Shown piece by piece: positions 1 to 9,590 of a stretch of DNA of 64,000 bases. The notes under the pieces were generated by a model. The model was not told the origin of the DNA. It did not search any database and worked only from the letters and a program-made list of their open reading frames with translations. A program made the position numbers and the translations under genes. This DNA comes from Sediminibacterium sp. TEGAF015 (GTDB lineage Bacteria > Bacteroidota > Bacteroidia > Chitinophagales > Chitinophagaceae). The stretch lies in NCBI RefSeq assembly GCF_025997995.1, contig NZ_AP026683.1, positions 1,798,501 to 1,862,500 on the forward strand, written 5' to 3'. Position 1 is the stretch's first letter. The number at the start of each line of letters is the position of its first letter.

Positions 1-2170
1 TACTGTTATAGTAGCCTACTTCAGCTGTCAAACGATCGTTGAACAATCCAAAGTTCAAACCGACATCTGTCTTCTTACTGGTTTCCCAAGTAAGGTTAGG
101 GTTACCTGCCTGGCTGTACGCTACGGTAGCAAAACCACCATATAAACCAGAACCATAAGATGATAAGGAAGCAAAGTTACCTAAGCCACCAATATTACCT
201 ACTTTACCATAGCTAGCTCTCAATCTCAAACTGCTGAATACTTGGTCCAACTTCATGTTCTGAATGAACTTTTCAGTAAGCACATCCCAGCTGGCAGAAA
301 CACCCCAGAAAGTACCATACTTACTATTTGCACCCAACTGAGAAGCACCATCTCTACGCACGTTAGCAGTTAAGAAATACTTTCTGTTGTAGTTATATTG
401 TGCACGGGCAAATTCAGAATATAAATAGTTTTCTCCAATACCCAATCCTGATGCATTAGGTGTTGCCCATCCACCCTGAATATTAGTAAATGCAGGGTCA
501 GAAACCGTTACGCGGTTTAACCCGTAACTATTATTGTCAGATTTCTGGTGTTCAATACCCGCCAAAATCCCTACAGTATGCTTTTCAGCAAATACCTTGT
601 CAAACTGTGCAGTGGTAGTCCATACCCAGCGCTTGTTTTTGTTGAAAATGGCAGTAACAGAACCAGTAGAAGAAAAACCTTCACCTGACAAAGGATGTGA
701 GAATAAATCATTGTCAACCATTAGGTAATCCAAACCATACTGTGTTCTTAGCGCTAACCAATTTACTGGCTTAAATTGTGCATAAACATTACTGATTAAG
801 TGTTCGCCATAACTGTTAGATCTATTTAAATCAAGTGCAATCTGTGGATTGTAAAATCCAACCTGGCCCAATTTGTTACCCATAACACCAATTAAACCAT
901 TGGCCTGATTATACGATCCATCGGCCAAATAAGGACCCACGTTTGGTGCGGTAATCAATGCAACACGTCCCATACCGGCCGTGTTAAAAGCTTCACCTGC
1001 CAATGAACCAGAACTTGCAGCAGCAGTGTTCTTATCACTAGTATATTGAATTTTTCCACCCATGGTAAAGAACTTACCTGCTTTGTGGTCAATATTCATT
1101 AACAAACTCAAACGTTTGAAATCATTTTTCCTGATGATACCTTGCTGTTCAGTATATCCAGCAGAAAAATAATAGCTGGTTGACTCGTTAGCACCAGATA
1201 AACTGATAGTATTGCTATGTTGAATACCTTGACGATAAATGATATCAGCCCAATTGGTATTGATAATTTTACCATCAGGTCCTGTAGTAGTAGCAAAAGC
1301 GTTGGTAGCCGCATTGAATGTACCCGCATTTCTCAAGGCTTCATTCTTGTAATCGGTATACTGTTGCGCATCCAATACTTTTTGCAAACGCTGAGGATTA
1401 CTATAACCAACCCAGCTATCAACAGTTACTTTAGAACGTCCAGGTTTACCTTTCTTAGTAGTAATGAACAAGACACCATTCGCGGCACGGCTACCATAGA
1501 TAGCAGTTGCAGCAGCGTCTTTAGCAACGTCCACACTTTCAATATCATTTGGATTGATAGAAGACAAAACGTTACCAGCAGCATTGGTAGAACTTCCGTC
1601 ACCGGTAAATACCGCAACTCCATCTACTACAATCAAAGGATAAGAAGAAAGAGAAATGGAGTTCGTACCTCTGATTCTTAAAACAGGAGGTGCGTTCAAT
1701 ACACCACTAGGTATTACCACTTGAACACCAGCAGCTCTACCACCCAAGGCTTGTTCAAAGCTTTGTGTAGGCTTATTGGCTAAAGCTTCCCCTTTTACGC
1801 TAGCAATACTTCCTGTTAAATCTTTTTTCTTCTGTGTACCGTAACCCACCACAACCACTTCACTGAGTGATTTGTCTTCTTGGTTAAGATTCACATTAAC
1901 AGAAGAAAGCCCATTGATATTAACATCTTTGGAATCGAAACCCACATAACTAATACGAAGGGTTCTTACTTTCTCAGTTACTTGAATGGAAAAATTTCCG
2001 GCATTATCTGTAAGTGCATTTTTGTTTGCACCCACAGCACTTACAGTTACACCACTCAGCGGTGCCCCTTTTTCATCAGTTACTTTACCAGTAACTGTTC
2101 GAGCTGTTTGAGCGTATGCATTGGCTATAAATAGCAAAGCACACGTCAAAAAAACGGCTAGTTTTCTCAT
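1..2170 (-). CDS. SusC/RagA-type TonB-linked outer membrane receptor (3' end missing)
   Basis: The reading frame starts at an ATG at 2170 on the minus strand and is open to the window edge, giving the first 723 residues of a protein that usually has about 1,000. It begins with a signal peptide (MRKLAVFLTCALLFIANAYA), then a carboxypeptidase-like beta-sandwich domain (about residues 25-105, with GKVTDEKGAPLSGVTV), then the SusC linker VVVVGYGTQKKKDLTGS and a TonB plug domain with ALGGRAAGVQV and IRGTNSISL. The rest is the start of the beta-barrel. Such receptors import oligosaccharides or other large nutrients across the outer membrane together with a SusD lipoprotein. A SusD gene would lie just beyond position 1 and cannot be seen, so the substrate is unknown. 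Family assignment is firm. Confidence 0.93.
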   Translation of the reverse strand, partial: MRKLAVFLTCALLFIANAYAQTARTVTGKVTDEKGAPLSGVTVSAVGANKNALTDNAGNFSIQVTEKVRTLRISYVGFDSKDVNINGLSSVNVNLNQEDKSLSEVVVVGYGTQKKKDLTGSIASVKGEALANKPTQSFEQALGGRAAGVQVVIPSGVLNAPPVLRIRGTNSISLSSYPLIVVDGVAVFTGDGSSTNAAGNVLSSINPNDIESVDVAKDAAATAIYGSRAANGVLFITTKKGKPGRSKVTVDSWVGYSNPQRLQKVLDAQQYTDYKNEALRNAGTFNAATNAFATTTGPDGKIINTNWADIIYRQGIQHSNTISLSGANESTSYYFSAGYTEQQGIIRKNDFKRLSLLMNIDHKAGKFFTMGGKIQYTSDKNTAAASSGSLAGEAFNTAGMGRVALITAPNVGPYLADGSYNQANGLIGVMGNKLGQVGFYNPQIALDLNRSNSYGEHLISNVYAQFKPVNWLALRTQYGLDYLMVDNDLFSHPLSGEGFSSTGSVTAIFNKNKRWVWTTTAQFDKVFAEKHTVGILAGIEHQKSDNNSYGLNRVTVSDPAFTNIQGGWATPNASGLGIGENYLYSEFARAQYNYNRKYFLTANVRRDGASQLGANSKYGTFWGVSASWDVLTEKFIQNMKLDQVFSSLRLRASYGKVGNIGGLGNFASLSSYGSGLYGGFATVAYSQAGNPNLTWETSKKTDVGLNFGLFNDRLTAEVGYYNS

Positions 2171-2267
2171 GCGAATTTAGTTTTAGTTTAAGAGATGTTA
2201 AATTTAGGCAGTTTTTTAATATAAAACGCTGCAACAAAACCAAACTTTTATCCGCTTATCCAGAAAA

Positions 2268-4607
2268 TTACCCTTTCATCCTGTTCTTGGATCCTGAAAT
2301 TGTTAAAATAATTACGGGCAATAAAACCAGATTCGTTATAGTCCCTACCACCAATGTGAGCGAAGTAAGCCAACCTAAGGCTTTAGTACCACCAAAATCG
2401 CTAAAACTAAAAATGATAAATCCGGCAATTAAAACCAATGAAGTATAAATTATACTAATACCAGTATGGCGAATAGTTGCAATTAATGTAGGATTCACTT
2501 GGTTTTTATGAGCAGGAAGCTCTTGTTTATAGTTAATTAAAAAACGAATCGTTACATCAATCACTATTCCAAGAGCAACACTGAAAACCAATACAGTGGA
2601 AGGTTTTAGCGCAATCCCCATCCAACCCATTACACCAGCTGTAACAACTAAAGGAATTAAATTAGGAATCAGTGAGCTGATTAAAATGCGGAAAGATTTA
2701 AACAGATAAAGCATGCACAATGCTATTAACAAAAACGCCCAGAATATACTTTCCTTCAACCCATTAATAATAAAACTAGACCCTTCTAAAAAGCTTACAC
2801 TACTACCCGTAAAACTTACTTTGAACGAAGTGGTATCAAAAATTTCATTGGCACGTGCTTCAAACTTTGTGAGTAGTGCAGGCAGTTTTGCACTACCAAT
2901 ATCTTTCATATTTACACTGATTCTGGCTTTCTGTTTATTGGTATCAATAAAATTATTCACCAGTTTATTAAAGGCATTGGGAGAATCCGTCTTTAAAGTG
3001 TCATTCTTACTTCTCAAATAAGGGCCTATAAAAGCAAGATCACTTTCATAGGGAATTGTATAACTCATAGTATCTCCATCATAAAATGCCTGCTTGGCAA
3101 ACTTCAGCCCTTCTACAAAAGATAAAGGCCTTGCAGTATATTCTGAAGAATCAAGATATGCTGAAAACTCATCAATCGCTGCTATTGGCTTAACCGATCG
3201 TACCAATCCGTTTTTCTTTTTGGTATCCACTATTATTTCCAGTGGCATTACTCCCCCAAAGTTTTCTTCGAACCATTTAAGGTCGGTATAAATTTTATCT
3301 GCTTTAGGCAAATCATCTACAATAAATCCTTCACTCTTTATTCTGAAGATTCCAATAATAGAAACTATGGTTACTATAGCAGTCACCAGATAAACTATTC
3401 TTGCATGATGAAAAGTCCACTTTTCAATACGAACCAATATTGCTGCTAAAAAAGCATTGTCCAGATATTTGGTATGCTTGGTTTTTGGAGCAGGCAGAAA
3501 ACTGAGAACGGGTGGTATAAAGAACAAAGAAATAAAGAAAAGCAAAAGGATATTAATACCTGCAACTGCTCCGAACTCTTTAAGCAACTGACTCTTGGTA
3601 AGGGCAAACACTGCAAATCCAATGGCAGCAGCAATATTGCAGAATAGAGTAACTATGCCCATTCTGCCAACCATTGTAACAAGTGCTTCTTCCTTATTTA
3701 ATTTTTCCCTGTATGCCGTGTGGTATTTATTTAAAAAGTAGATACAATTAGGAATACCAATAACTACTACCAACGGGGGAATTAAAGCTGTTAGCAAGGT
3801 TATCTTGTAGCCAAACAGTACAAGCGTACCTACACTCCAGATTACCCCCATCCCCACTACCAGTAAACTCATAATGGTTGCACTTACAGAGCGGAAAAAT
3901 AAAAATAGCGTAACTGCAGAAAGCAATAATGACCCTATTAAGAACCAGTTCATTTCGTCTTTAATACGATCGCCTATAATTGTTCTGATAAAAGGTAGTC
4001 CACTGATTTGCAACTCCGTTTTTGTATTGGCTTCAAAAATTTTCGTTTCCTTTAAAATATTATTGATTAGAACAGAACGATATTTACTATTGATGGAATC
4101 TTTGCTAACTGTTACTCCCAACAAGTAGGCATTTTTTTCTGGAACATGTAACAAAGTTTTATAAAAAGGAAGGCTATTGAAAAGCAAGCTGGCAGAATCC
4201 AGATCTGACTGACTGGAATAGGGAGGATTAAAAATTCTGGAGGGCACCAATTGCTGATTTTCTTCGTCGTTTAAAAGATTCATGGCATCCGGAACACTCA
4301 GCACTCCGTTAACACCTGGAACCTTTTTCAGTCTTTGACTCAATGTAAAAACCTCGTTGAAAAAATCTTTCTGAAAAAAACGATCAGATTGCAATCCAAT
4401 CACTACTGTATTACCATCGGTACCAAACTCTTTAAGAAAAACCTGATAATCTATAAATTTTTTATTGTCGGTTGGGAGTGCTCTGGTGAAGTCATAGCTC
4501 AACTGCACTTTAGAAGCCTGCCATGCCATGAATGCTGTAACAAGTAATAATATAAATAACAAGCTAACCCTGAATCGTAGAATCGCTTTTCCTGCCTTAT
4601 ACCACAT
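2268..4607 (-). CDS. RND/MMPL-family exporter
   Basis: This is a 779-residue inner-membrane protein of the RND superfamily (MMPL/HpnN-like). It has an N-terminal membrane helix, a periplasmic domain, a block of about six helices (about residues 220-380), a second periplasmic domain and a second six-helix block (about 610-770). The second block carries GIVIDVTIRFL, matching the acidic proton-relay helix of MMPL proteins. These exporters usually move lipids or hydrophobic compounds. The frame can be extended to a TTG at 4631, but the ATG at 4607 (MWYKAGKAILRF) puts the first helix at the N-terminus and is preferred. No membrane-fusion or outer-membrane partner is adjacent. The substrate cannot be read from sequence. 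Confidence 0.85.
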   Translation of the reverse strand: MWYKAGKAILRFRVSLLFILLLVTAFMAWQASKVQLSYDFTRALPTDNKKFIDYQVFLKEFGTDGNTVVIGLQSDRFFQKDFFNEVFTLSQRLKKVPGVNGVLSVPDAMNLLNDEENQQLVPSRIFNPPYSSQSDLDSASLLFNSLPFYKTLLHVPEKNAYLLGVTVSKDSINSKYRSVLINNILKETKIFEANTKTELQISGLPFIRTIIGDRIKDEMNWFLIGSLLLSAVTLFLFFRSVSATIMSLLVVGMGVIWSVGTLVLFGYKITLLTALIPPLVVVIGIPNCIYFLNKYHTAYREKLNKEEALVTMVGRMGIVTLFCNIAAAIGFAVFALTKSQLLKEFGAVAGINILLLFFISLFFIPPVLSFLPAPKTKHTKYLDNAFLAAILVRIEKWTFHHARIVYLVTAIVTIVSIIGIFRIKSEGFIVDDLPKADKIYTDLKWFEENFGGVMPLEIIVDTKKKNGLVRSVKPIAAIDEFSAYLDSSEYTARPLSFVEGLKFAKQAFYDGDTMSYTIPYESDLAFIGPYLRSKNDTLKTDSPNAFNKLVNNFIDTNKQKARISVNMKDIGSAKLPALLTKFEARANEIFDTTSFKVSFTGSSVSFLEGSSFIINGLKESIFWAFLLIALCMLYLFKSFRILISSLIPNLIPLVVTAGVMGWMGIALKPSTVLVFSVALGIVIDVTIRFLINYKQELPAHKNQVNPTLIATIRHTGISIIYTSLVLIAGFIIFSFSDFGGTKALGWLTSLTLVVGTITNLVLLPVIILTISGSKNRMKG

Positions 4608-4661
4608 GAAATTAATTTGGATAAGCTGCAAAGAAACAAAAAATCACTCAATGCCCTTAGA

Positions 4662-5339
4662 TTACATCACAAAGTAATATGACAATAGCTGGCTTAAGAT
4701 GCCAGCAGCCAGACCTGTATAAATTTCTTTTGTATTGTGTTCATTCAACAAAAGGCGTGCGGTTGTAACGCAGCCCGCCAGTAACAAGGAAGCAGCAATG
4801 GCTACACCATCCATCTTCTGATAGTGGAGAGTCGTTAATATTACCGCGGTTACCAATCCCCCTGCGCCCATAGCATGCATACTTATTTTAAACTGATTAT
4901 TGGCAAGCAAACCCATTACAGAACAGATGAAAATTCCAGTATAAAAAAATTGGAGTACAATAGGCTGGTCTGGAAAATTACGGCTTAGATAATGCATCCA
5001 CCAGTAAAAAAACATGGTAATGATATAGGGTACAATTCTTTCCTTCTGCGTTCTTAAATAAATACCATCACTGAATTTTAATCGCCACAATAGAAAAACA
5101 GCAAAAGCAGGAAAAAAAGCTGTCATCCAGAAAACACCGAATACACGAAGTTTCAGTTGCCATTCTGTAATGCCTGCAAATTCATAAGGATAAGCCTGAG
5201 TTAGGTATAAAAAAAAGTAAGTAGGAACAAACAATGGATGAAATACAAATGACAAAAATTTAGCCAGGAACAGCAATGGCTTTGGTCTCTGCTCTATAGC
5301 TTCAGACAAAATAGGTTTGGTATCTGATAAATTTGACAT
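4662..5339 (-). CDS. PAP2-like multi-pass membrane protein
   Basis: This 225-residue protein has about six predicted membrane helices after a short polar N-terminus. Two segments resemble a degenerate PAP2 (phosphatidic acid phosphatase type 2) active site: KISMHAMGAGG in place of the PSGH motif, and RLLLNEHNTKEIYTGLAAG in place of SRxxxxxHxxxD. Both histidines are kept but the surrounding signature is weak. It may act on a lipid phosphate or pyrophosphate in the inner membrane, or may have lost activity. It lies 10 bp downstream of rpoN on the same strand, so the two are probably co-transcribed. The membrane topology is clear; the enzymatic call is tentative. Confidence 0.55.
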   Translation of the reverse strand: MSNLSDTKPILSEAIEQRPKPLLFLAKFLSFVFHPLFVPTYFFLYLTQAYPYEFAGITEWQLKLRVFGVFWMTAFFPAFAVFLLWRLKFSDGIYLRTQKERIVPYIITMFFYWWMHYLSRNFPDQPIVLQFFYTGIFICSVMGLLANNQFKISMHAMGAGGLVTAVILTTLHYQKMDGVAIAASLLLAGCVTTARLLLNEHNTKEIYTGLAAGILSQLLSYYFVM

Positions 5340-5349
5340 GAATAGATAA

Positions 5350-6840
5350 TTAAAGTTCTTTGCGCAATCTGGCTACAGGTACATTCAATTGCTCTCGGTA
5401 TTTTGCTACTGTTCTTCTGGCAATATTATAACCCTTTTCCTGCAACATTTCTGTTAACACTTCATCGCTAAAAGGCTTATGCTTGTCTTCAGAAGCTATC
5501 ATATCACTCAGGATCTTCTTCACTTCACGCGTACTCACTTCCTCACCGCTTTCTGTACTTAGTGATTCACTAAAGAAAAACTTTAAACGATACGTCCCGA
5601 ATTCGGTCTGTACAAATTTACTATTGGCAACACGGCTAACGGTGGAAATATCAAGTCCAGTTACTTCTGCTATATCTTTTAAGATCATGGGGCGCAAAGT
5701 AGTTTCATCACCTGTCAGGAAAAAATCCTGCTGATATTTCATGATAGCACCCATGGTGCCAATAAGTGTATCCTGACGCTGCTTAATCATATCGATAAAC
5801 CATTTGGCAGCATCAATTTTTTGCTTGATAAAGAGTACTGCCTCTTTTTGTCGTTTGTCTTTTTTACTCCCCTTCTCATACTCCTTTAGCATGTCTCTGT
5901 ATCCTTCACTCACTCTTAAATCAGGTGCATTTTTAGCATTCAATGAGAGCTCCAGCGAACCATTATTGTTGATTACAAAAAAATCAGGGACAATATAGGT
6001 TTCTGCCTTATTCATTTCTCCAACATTCCCTCCCGGCTTAGGGTTCAGTTTAATTATCTGGCCAATTACTTCTTTAAGTTGATCATCAGACAATCCAAGA
6101 CTTTTCTGAATTTTTTCGTAATGTTTCTTGGTAAATTCATCAAAGTATTTAGTTAGGATCTGAACTGCCAGTTCTACACTTTTACCTTCATCTGTTTTGC
6201 GTTTCAACTGAAGCAACAAACATTCTCGTAAATCTCTGGCAGCTATGCCCGCAGGATCAAACTGCTGGATTTGCACAATTATCGATTCTATTTCTTTTTC
6301 TTCAACAACGAGACTTTGCCTGAAAGCAAGATCATCTGCAATAGAAGACAACTCTCTTCTCAGGTAACCATCATCATCCAGGCTGCCAACAACTTGCTCA
6401 GCTATTTTGTAACTTCTTTCATCCAGTTCCAGCATTCCCAACTGATTCAACACCATCTCATGAAAACTGGTCTCTACTTTGATTGGTATGACTTTCTGAT
6501 CATCCATTTCCGGATAGTTGTCATCCTTTGTTTTGTAATCAGCAATTTCTCCGTCATCATCGAGCACATATTCACTGATATCTACGTTATCATACTCCTC
6601 CAGGCTGCCATCAGGATCCGTATCATCTTCACCTGAATTATCAAACTCATCTTTTAAATCGTCCTGAAATTCTTCTTCATGTCCTTCTTCACCTTGTTCA
6701 AGCGCCGGATTTTCTTCCAATTCCTCTTTAATCCTTTCTTCTAAATTGGCAGTAGGCACCTGCAATAGTTTCATTAACTGAATCTGCTGTGGAGACAGTT
6801 TTTGAAGTAACTTTTGCTGTAGTGATTGACTGAGTGACAT
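5350..6840 (-). CDS. rpoN: RNA polymerase sigma-54 factor
   Basis: At 496 residues this is full-length sigma-54. Region I at the N-terminus is rich in Gln and Leu (SLQQKLLQKLSPQQIQLMKL) and contacts activators. A strongly acidic region II follows (about residues 50-110), then the core-binding domain, a helix-turn-helix, and the RpoN box ARRTVAKYR at about 474-482, which reads the -24 promoter element. Sigma-54 directs RNA polymerase to -24/-12 promoters and needs an AAA+ activator. No such activator is encoded in this window, and I found no convincing -24/-12 sites here. The start is the ATG at 6840. The upstream gap is only 46 bp and holds a perfect 12-bp palindrome. Confidence 0.97.
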   Translation of the reverse strand: MSLSQSLQQKLLQKLSPQQIQLMKLLQVPTANLEERIKEELEENPALEQGEEGHEEEFQDDLKDEFDNSGEDDTDPDGSLEEYDNVDISEYVLDDDGEIADYKTKDDNYPEMDDQKVIPIKVETSFHEMVLNQLGMLELDERSYKIAEQVVGSLDDDGYLRRELSSIADDLAFRQSLVVEEKEIESIIVQIQQFDPAGIAARDLRECLLLQLKRKTDEGKSVELAVQILTKYFDEFTKKHYEKIQKSLGLSDDQLKEVIGQIIKLNPKPGGNVGEMNKAETYIVPDFFVINNNGSLELSLNAKNAPDLRVSEGYRDMLKEYEKGSKKDKRQKEAVLFIKQKIDAAKWFIDMIKQRQDTLIGTMGAIMKYQQDFFLTGDETTLRPMILKDIAEVTGLDISTVSRVANSKFVQTEFGTYRLKFFFSESLSTESGEEVSTREVKKILSDMIASEDKHKPFSDEVLTEMLQEKGYNIARRTVAKYREQLNVPVARLRKEL

Positions 6841-6856
6841 CTATTAATAATTACGC

Positions 6857-6868
6857 TGTAAATTTACA
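6857..6868. promoter_or_regulatory. 12-bp perfect palindrome in a divergent promoter region
   Basis: TGTAAATTTACA is a perfect palindrome in the 46-bp gap between rpoN (leftward) and the small secreted-protein gene at 6887 (rightward). Read in either direction it contains TAAATTTA, one base off the Bacteroidota -7 box TAnnTTTG, so it may be a shared promoter core, an operator, or both. This is based on sequence symmetry and position only. Confidence 0.35.
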
Positions 6869-6886
6869 CAGAATTATACCGAGACA

Positions 6887-7180
6887 ATGCGTAAAAGGAT
6901 TTGTTTGTTTGTGAATTTATCCCTAATGAGTGCAGCTATGCATGCTCAGGTGCAATTAATGAAAACTCATCAGAAAAACATCCCATCCAATTCATTTTTA
7001 CAGAAGATGGATAGTTTGAAAAAGCAACCAGTTAAACTATTGCCACCTGACCATTATGTGAAAGGCCTTGGCTTTTTCTGCAAAAAAGAATTACAATTGG
7101 AAAAAGCAACCAAAATTCCTTTTCGCTTTAGATTAGGCTCTTTGGATTATGTCAATAAAATGGAAGGGAAAAATCAATAA
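6887..7180 (+). CDS. Small exported protein of unknown function
   Basis: The 97-residue product starts with a short basic and hydrophobic segment ending in AMHAQ, which looks like a signal peptide cleaved at about residue 20. The rest is basic and Lys-rich with no motif I recognise. It is transcribed away from rpoN, and its stop codon abuts the stop codon of the convergent aminotransferase gene with no base between (7180/7181). The N-terminal export signal and the tidy fit between neighbours support a real gene. The function is unknown. Confidence 0.6.
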   Translation: MRKRICLFVNLSLMSAAMHAQVQLMKTHQKNIPSNSFLQKMDSLKKQPVKLLPPDHYVKGLGFFCKKELQLEKATKIPFRFRLGSLDYVNKMEGKNQ

Positions 7181-8383
7181 TTATTTTCCCAATACTTTAT
7201 TGATGATAGCTGCCATTTTTGTTCCCTTTTCCTGGATCTGCTCTTCTGTCCAAACCAAACTGATGGCTGTAGAAATACATCTACTCATAATGGCATCACT
7301 TTGAGGAAATGCTGTCTGTGATAATTGCAACAAAGCATTGGTTTGATCGGCACTTAAACGATTAAGGGTTTGTGCATTTTTTAAATGATCCCATTTACTG
7401 ATATAGTGCCAGTTGTTGGCGAACCAGTAAAAATTACCTGCCAGTACTCCCTGCTCCTTCATTTCCTGCACAACAGCTTGAGTGAGTTCTTTAGTTGGTA
7501 AAAACCAACTTAAAAAACTACAACTATCATCACCACCCTCAGGCACCACTCTGAAACTCAATTCTGGTATAGCTTCCAGGTGTTTCCTCAATGCATGATT
7601 GTTTTTCTTTTGCAGTTCCAGGAAATGACTCAGCTTTCTGATTTGAGCAAGTCCAACCGCAGCATGTAATTCGCTTATTCGATAGTTGTATCCGATGAAT
7701 GGATGTAAATCAGCACCTCTGTCTACGCCTAAATGATCGTGACCATGGTCGGTGTATCCGTCTGCTTTGATATAGATGTCTGAATGATTAGTCATTACCA
7801 CTCCCCCCTCGGCACAGGTAATCATTTTAACAAAATCAAAACTAAAAGTACCTGCATCTCCAATCGTGCCAAGGGCTTTACCCTTATAGGTTCCGCCAAT
7901 ACTCTGGCAGGCATCTTCCAATAAAAGTAAATTATGTGCTTTACAGATGGATGACAGCGCATCCAGATTGGCCATACTGCCACACATATGAACAGGCATC
8001 ACACATTTGGTTCTTGGCGTAATAGCGTTTTTAACTGCAACAGGATCAAGTGTCAATGTTTCATCCACTTCAACCAACACTGGTATTGCCCCTACACTTA
8101 ATACTGCTTCAAAACTGGCAACAAAAGTAAAACTAGGCATGATTACTTCATCGCCTGCACCAATACCCAAAGCTGCCATGGCTGTGGTTAGTGCAGCGGT
8201 ACCCGATGAAGTTAACTGTGCATATTTACAACCGAAAGTTTCGGTAATAGCCTGCTCCAGCTCTTTGGCTTTCCAGATTCCTTTTCTAGGACCGTCAAAT
8301 CCATAACGCATTAAAATACCTGTTTCCAGCACATCATTTACTTCCTTTCTTTCCTCAGCACCAAAAAGTTCAAAACCTGGCAT
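7181..8383 (-). CDS. DegT/DnrJ/EryC1/StrS-family PLP aminotransferase
   Basis: This 400-residue PLP enzyme is of the sugar aminotransferase type. It has the glycine/serine PLP-phosphate segment LTSSGTAALTTAM (about residues 58-70), the aspartate region LLEDACQSIGG (about 155-164) and the Schiff-base lysine K186 in FSFDFVKMITCAEGG. The family transfers an amino group from glutamate or glutamine to keto-sugars for surface polysaccharides and related products. There are no sugar-nucleotide genes next to it, so the substrate is open. It is a single gene, convergent with the gene to its left and divergent from the DsbA-type gene to its right. Length is normal for the family. Confidence 0.9.
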   Translation of the reverse strand: MPGFELFGAEERKEVNDVLETGILMRYGFDGPRKGIWKAKELEQAITETFGCKYAQLTSSGTAALTTAMAALGIGAGDEVIMPSFTFVASFEAVLSVGAIPVLVEVDETLTLDPVAVKNAITPRTKCVMPVHMCGSMANLDALSSICKAHNLLLLEDACQSIGGTYKGKALGTIGDAGTFSFDFVKMITCAEGGVVMTNHSDIYIKADGYTDHGHDHLGVDRGADLHPFIGYNYRISELHAAVGLAQIRKLSHFLELQKKNNHALRKHLEAIPELSFRVVPEGGDDSCSFLSWFLPTKELTQAVVQEMKEQGVLAGNFYWFANNWHYISKWDHLKNAQTLNRLSADQTNALLQLSQTAFPQSDAIMSRCISTAISLVWTEEQIQEKGTKMAAIINKVLGK

Positions 8384-8434
8384 AACCTACTATTTACTTG
8401 TTAAAACAATATGCAAAGCTATAGAATCCCTGCC

Positions 8435-8442
8435 TATTTTTG
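8435..8442 (+). promoter_or_regulatory. Predicted -7 promoter box 4 nt before a start codon
   Basis: TATTTTTG matches the Bacteroidota -7 consensus TAnnTTTG and ends 4 nt before the ATG at 8447. No good -33 TTTG stands at the usual distance. If it is used, transcription would begin at or next to the start codon, giving an almost leaderless mRNA. It would also exclude the in-frame ATG at 8411. Confidence 0.35.
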
Positions 8443-8446
8443 CAAA

Positions 8447-9097
8447 ATGAAACCAATACTATTCTATTGTTATGATGCTTATTGTGGTTGGTGTTACGGC
8501 TTCAGCCCAGTTATGAAACAGCTGGCAGCCGTATTTCCTGATTTACAAATTGAAGTTTTATCGGGGGGTATGGTTTTACCCGAAAGTCCCGTACATATTA
8601 GCGCAACCGCATCCTACATTCAATCTGCTTACAAAACAGTAGAAGAATACAGCGGTGTTACATTCGGACCTGATTATTTGTGGCATATTAATAACCCTGA
8701 ATTAAGTGATTGGTTTCCCAATTCTGAAAAGCCAGCCATTGCCTTATGTATTTTTAAAGAATTGCATCCGGAAAAGCAAGTATTATTTGCAGCGGAGTTA
8801 CAATATGCTTTGCACTTTGAAGGAAGGGATTTAACAGACAATGAAGCCTACCGGCATTTACTGGAAAAGTATGAAATAGATGCTGATGAATTTTATGAGA
8901 AGCTGAACAGCGAGGAGTATCAGGAAAAAGCCAAATATGAATTTGCACTCGTAAAGCAATTGCAGGTTACAGGCTTCCCTTGTGTGCTACTTCAAGAATC
9001 TGCTACTAAGTTCCATCTACTCGCAAGAGGATTTACCCCTTTTGCCGAATTAAAACCAAGATTGGATAGAGCATTGGAAACAATTGGACAATCCTAA
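8447..9097 (+). CDS. DsbA-family thiol oxidoreductase
   Basis: The 216-residue product has a thioredoxin fold with an inserted helical domain, as in the DsbA/FrnE group. The active site CGWC lies near the N-terminus in CYDAYCGWCYGF, and the cis-proline loop is seen as TGFPCVLL near residue 185. There is no signal peptide from this start, so it probably works in the cytoplasm as a disulfide oxidoreductase or isomerase of unknown substrate. The frame reaches back to an ATG at 8411, but the ATG at 8447 (MKPILFYCYD) places the first beta strand at the N-terminus as in homologues and follows a promoter-like box. Confidence 0.85.
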   Translation: MKPILFYCYDAYCGWCYGFSPVMKQLAAVFPDLQIEVLSGGMVLPESPVHISATASYIQSAYKTVEEYSGVTFGPDYLWHINNPELSDWFPNSEKPAIALCIFKELHPEKQVLFAAELQYALHFEGRDLTDNEAYRHLLEKYEIDADEFYEKLNSEEYQEKAKYEFALVKQLQVTGFPCVLLQESATKFHLLARGFTPFAELKPRLDRALETIGQS

Positions 9098-9144
9098 CCA
9101 TCGGGAGAACAAAATCCTTTACTTTGCAACTCAATTTTAATGAT

Positions 9145-9549
9145 ATGGAATATAACAAACTGATATCGGTTACTGGAATGAGTGGATTATTTGAAATGAT
9201 TAGCAGCAAAAATGATGGTGCAATTGTAAAATCACTTGATGACAACAGCACCAAATTTGTAAGCAGCAGAGTTCACAATTTTTCACATCTGGAAAGTATT
9301 GAAGTATACACCATTAGAGAAAATGTAAACCTGGCTGATGTATTCAAGGCTATGGAAGCAAGTACCGAAAATTTACCTGCTGAAAAAGATCAGGCTGCCA
9401 CAAAAGCTTATTTCCAGAAGGTTTATCCTGATATGGATTTTGACAGAGTGTACGCAAGCGACATGAAGAAAATGGTAAAATGGTTTCGCGTACTGAAAGC
9501 AAATGATGTAAAAATCGAGTTGACCGAAGCACCTGAAGAGGCTGAATAA
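9145..9549 (+). CDS. DUF5606 family protein
   Basis: This 134-residue soluble protein begins MEYNKLISVTGMSGLFEMI and carries VKSLDDNSTKFVSSRVHNFSHLESIEVYT. I recognise this pattern as the Bacteroidota-restricted DUF5606 family: a small N-terminal barrel-like domain followed by a helical tail. The function is not established. The end is acidic. The frame runs back to a TTG at 9124, but the ATG at 9145 fits the family start. It lies 47 bp after the DsbA-type gene and 41 bp before the GH3 fusion gene, all on the same strand. Confidence 0.8.
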   Translation: MEYNKLISVTGMSGLFEMISSKNDGAIVKSLDDNSTKFVSSRVHNFSHLESIEVYTIRENVNLADVFKAMEASTENLPAEKDQAATKAYFQKVYPDMDFDRVYASDMKKMVKWFRVLKANDVKIELTEAPEEAE

Positions 9550-9590
9550 TCCCTTGCATTTCATACCTTGTGACATCAATTGCACGTTGT

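Noticed and set aside
1217..1681. A 154-codon open frame on the plus strand opposite the SusC-type gene.
   Set aside because: It mirrors the conserved plug domain on the other strand and its translation looks non-protein-like.
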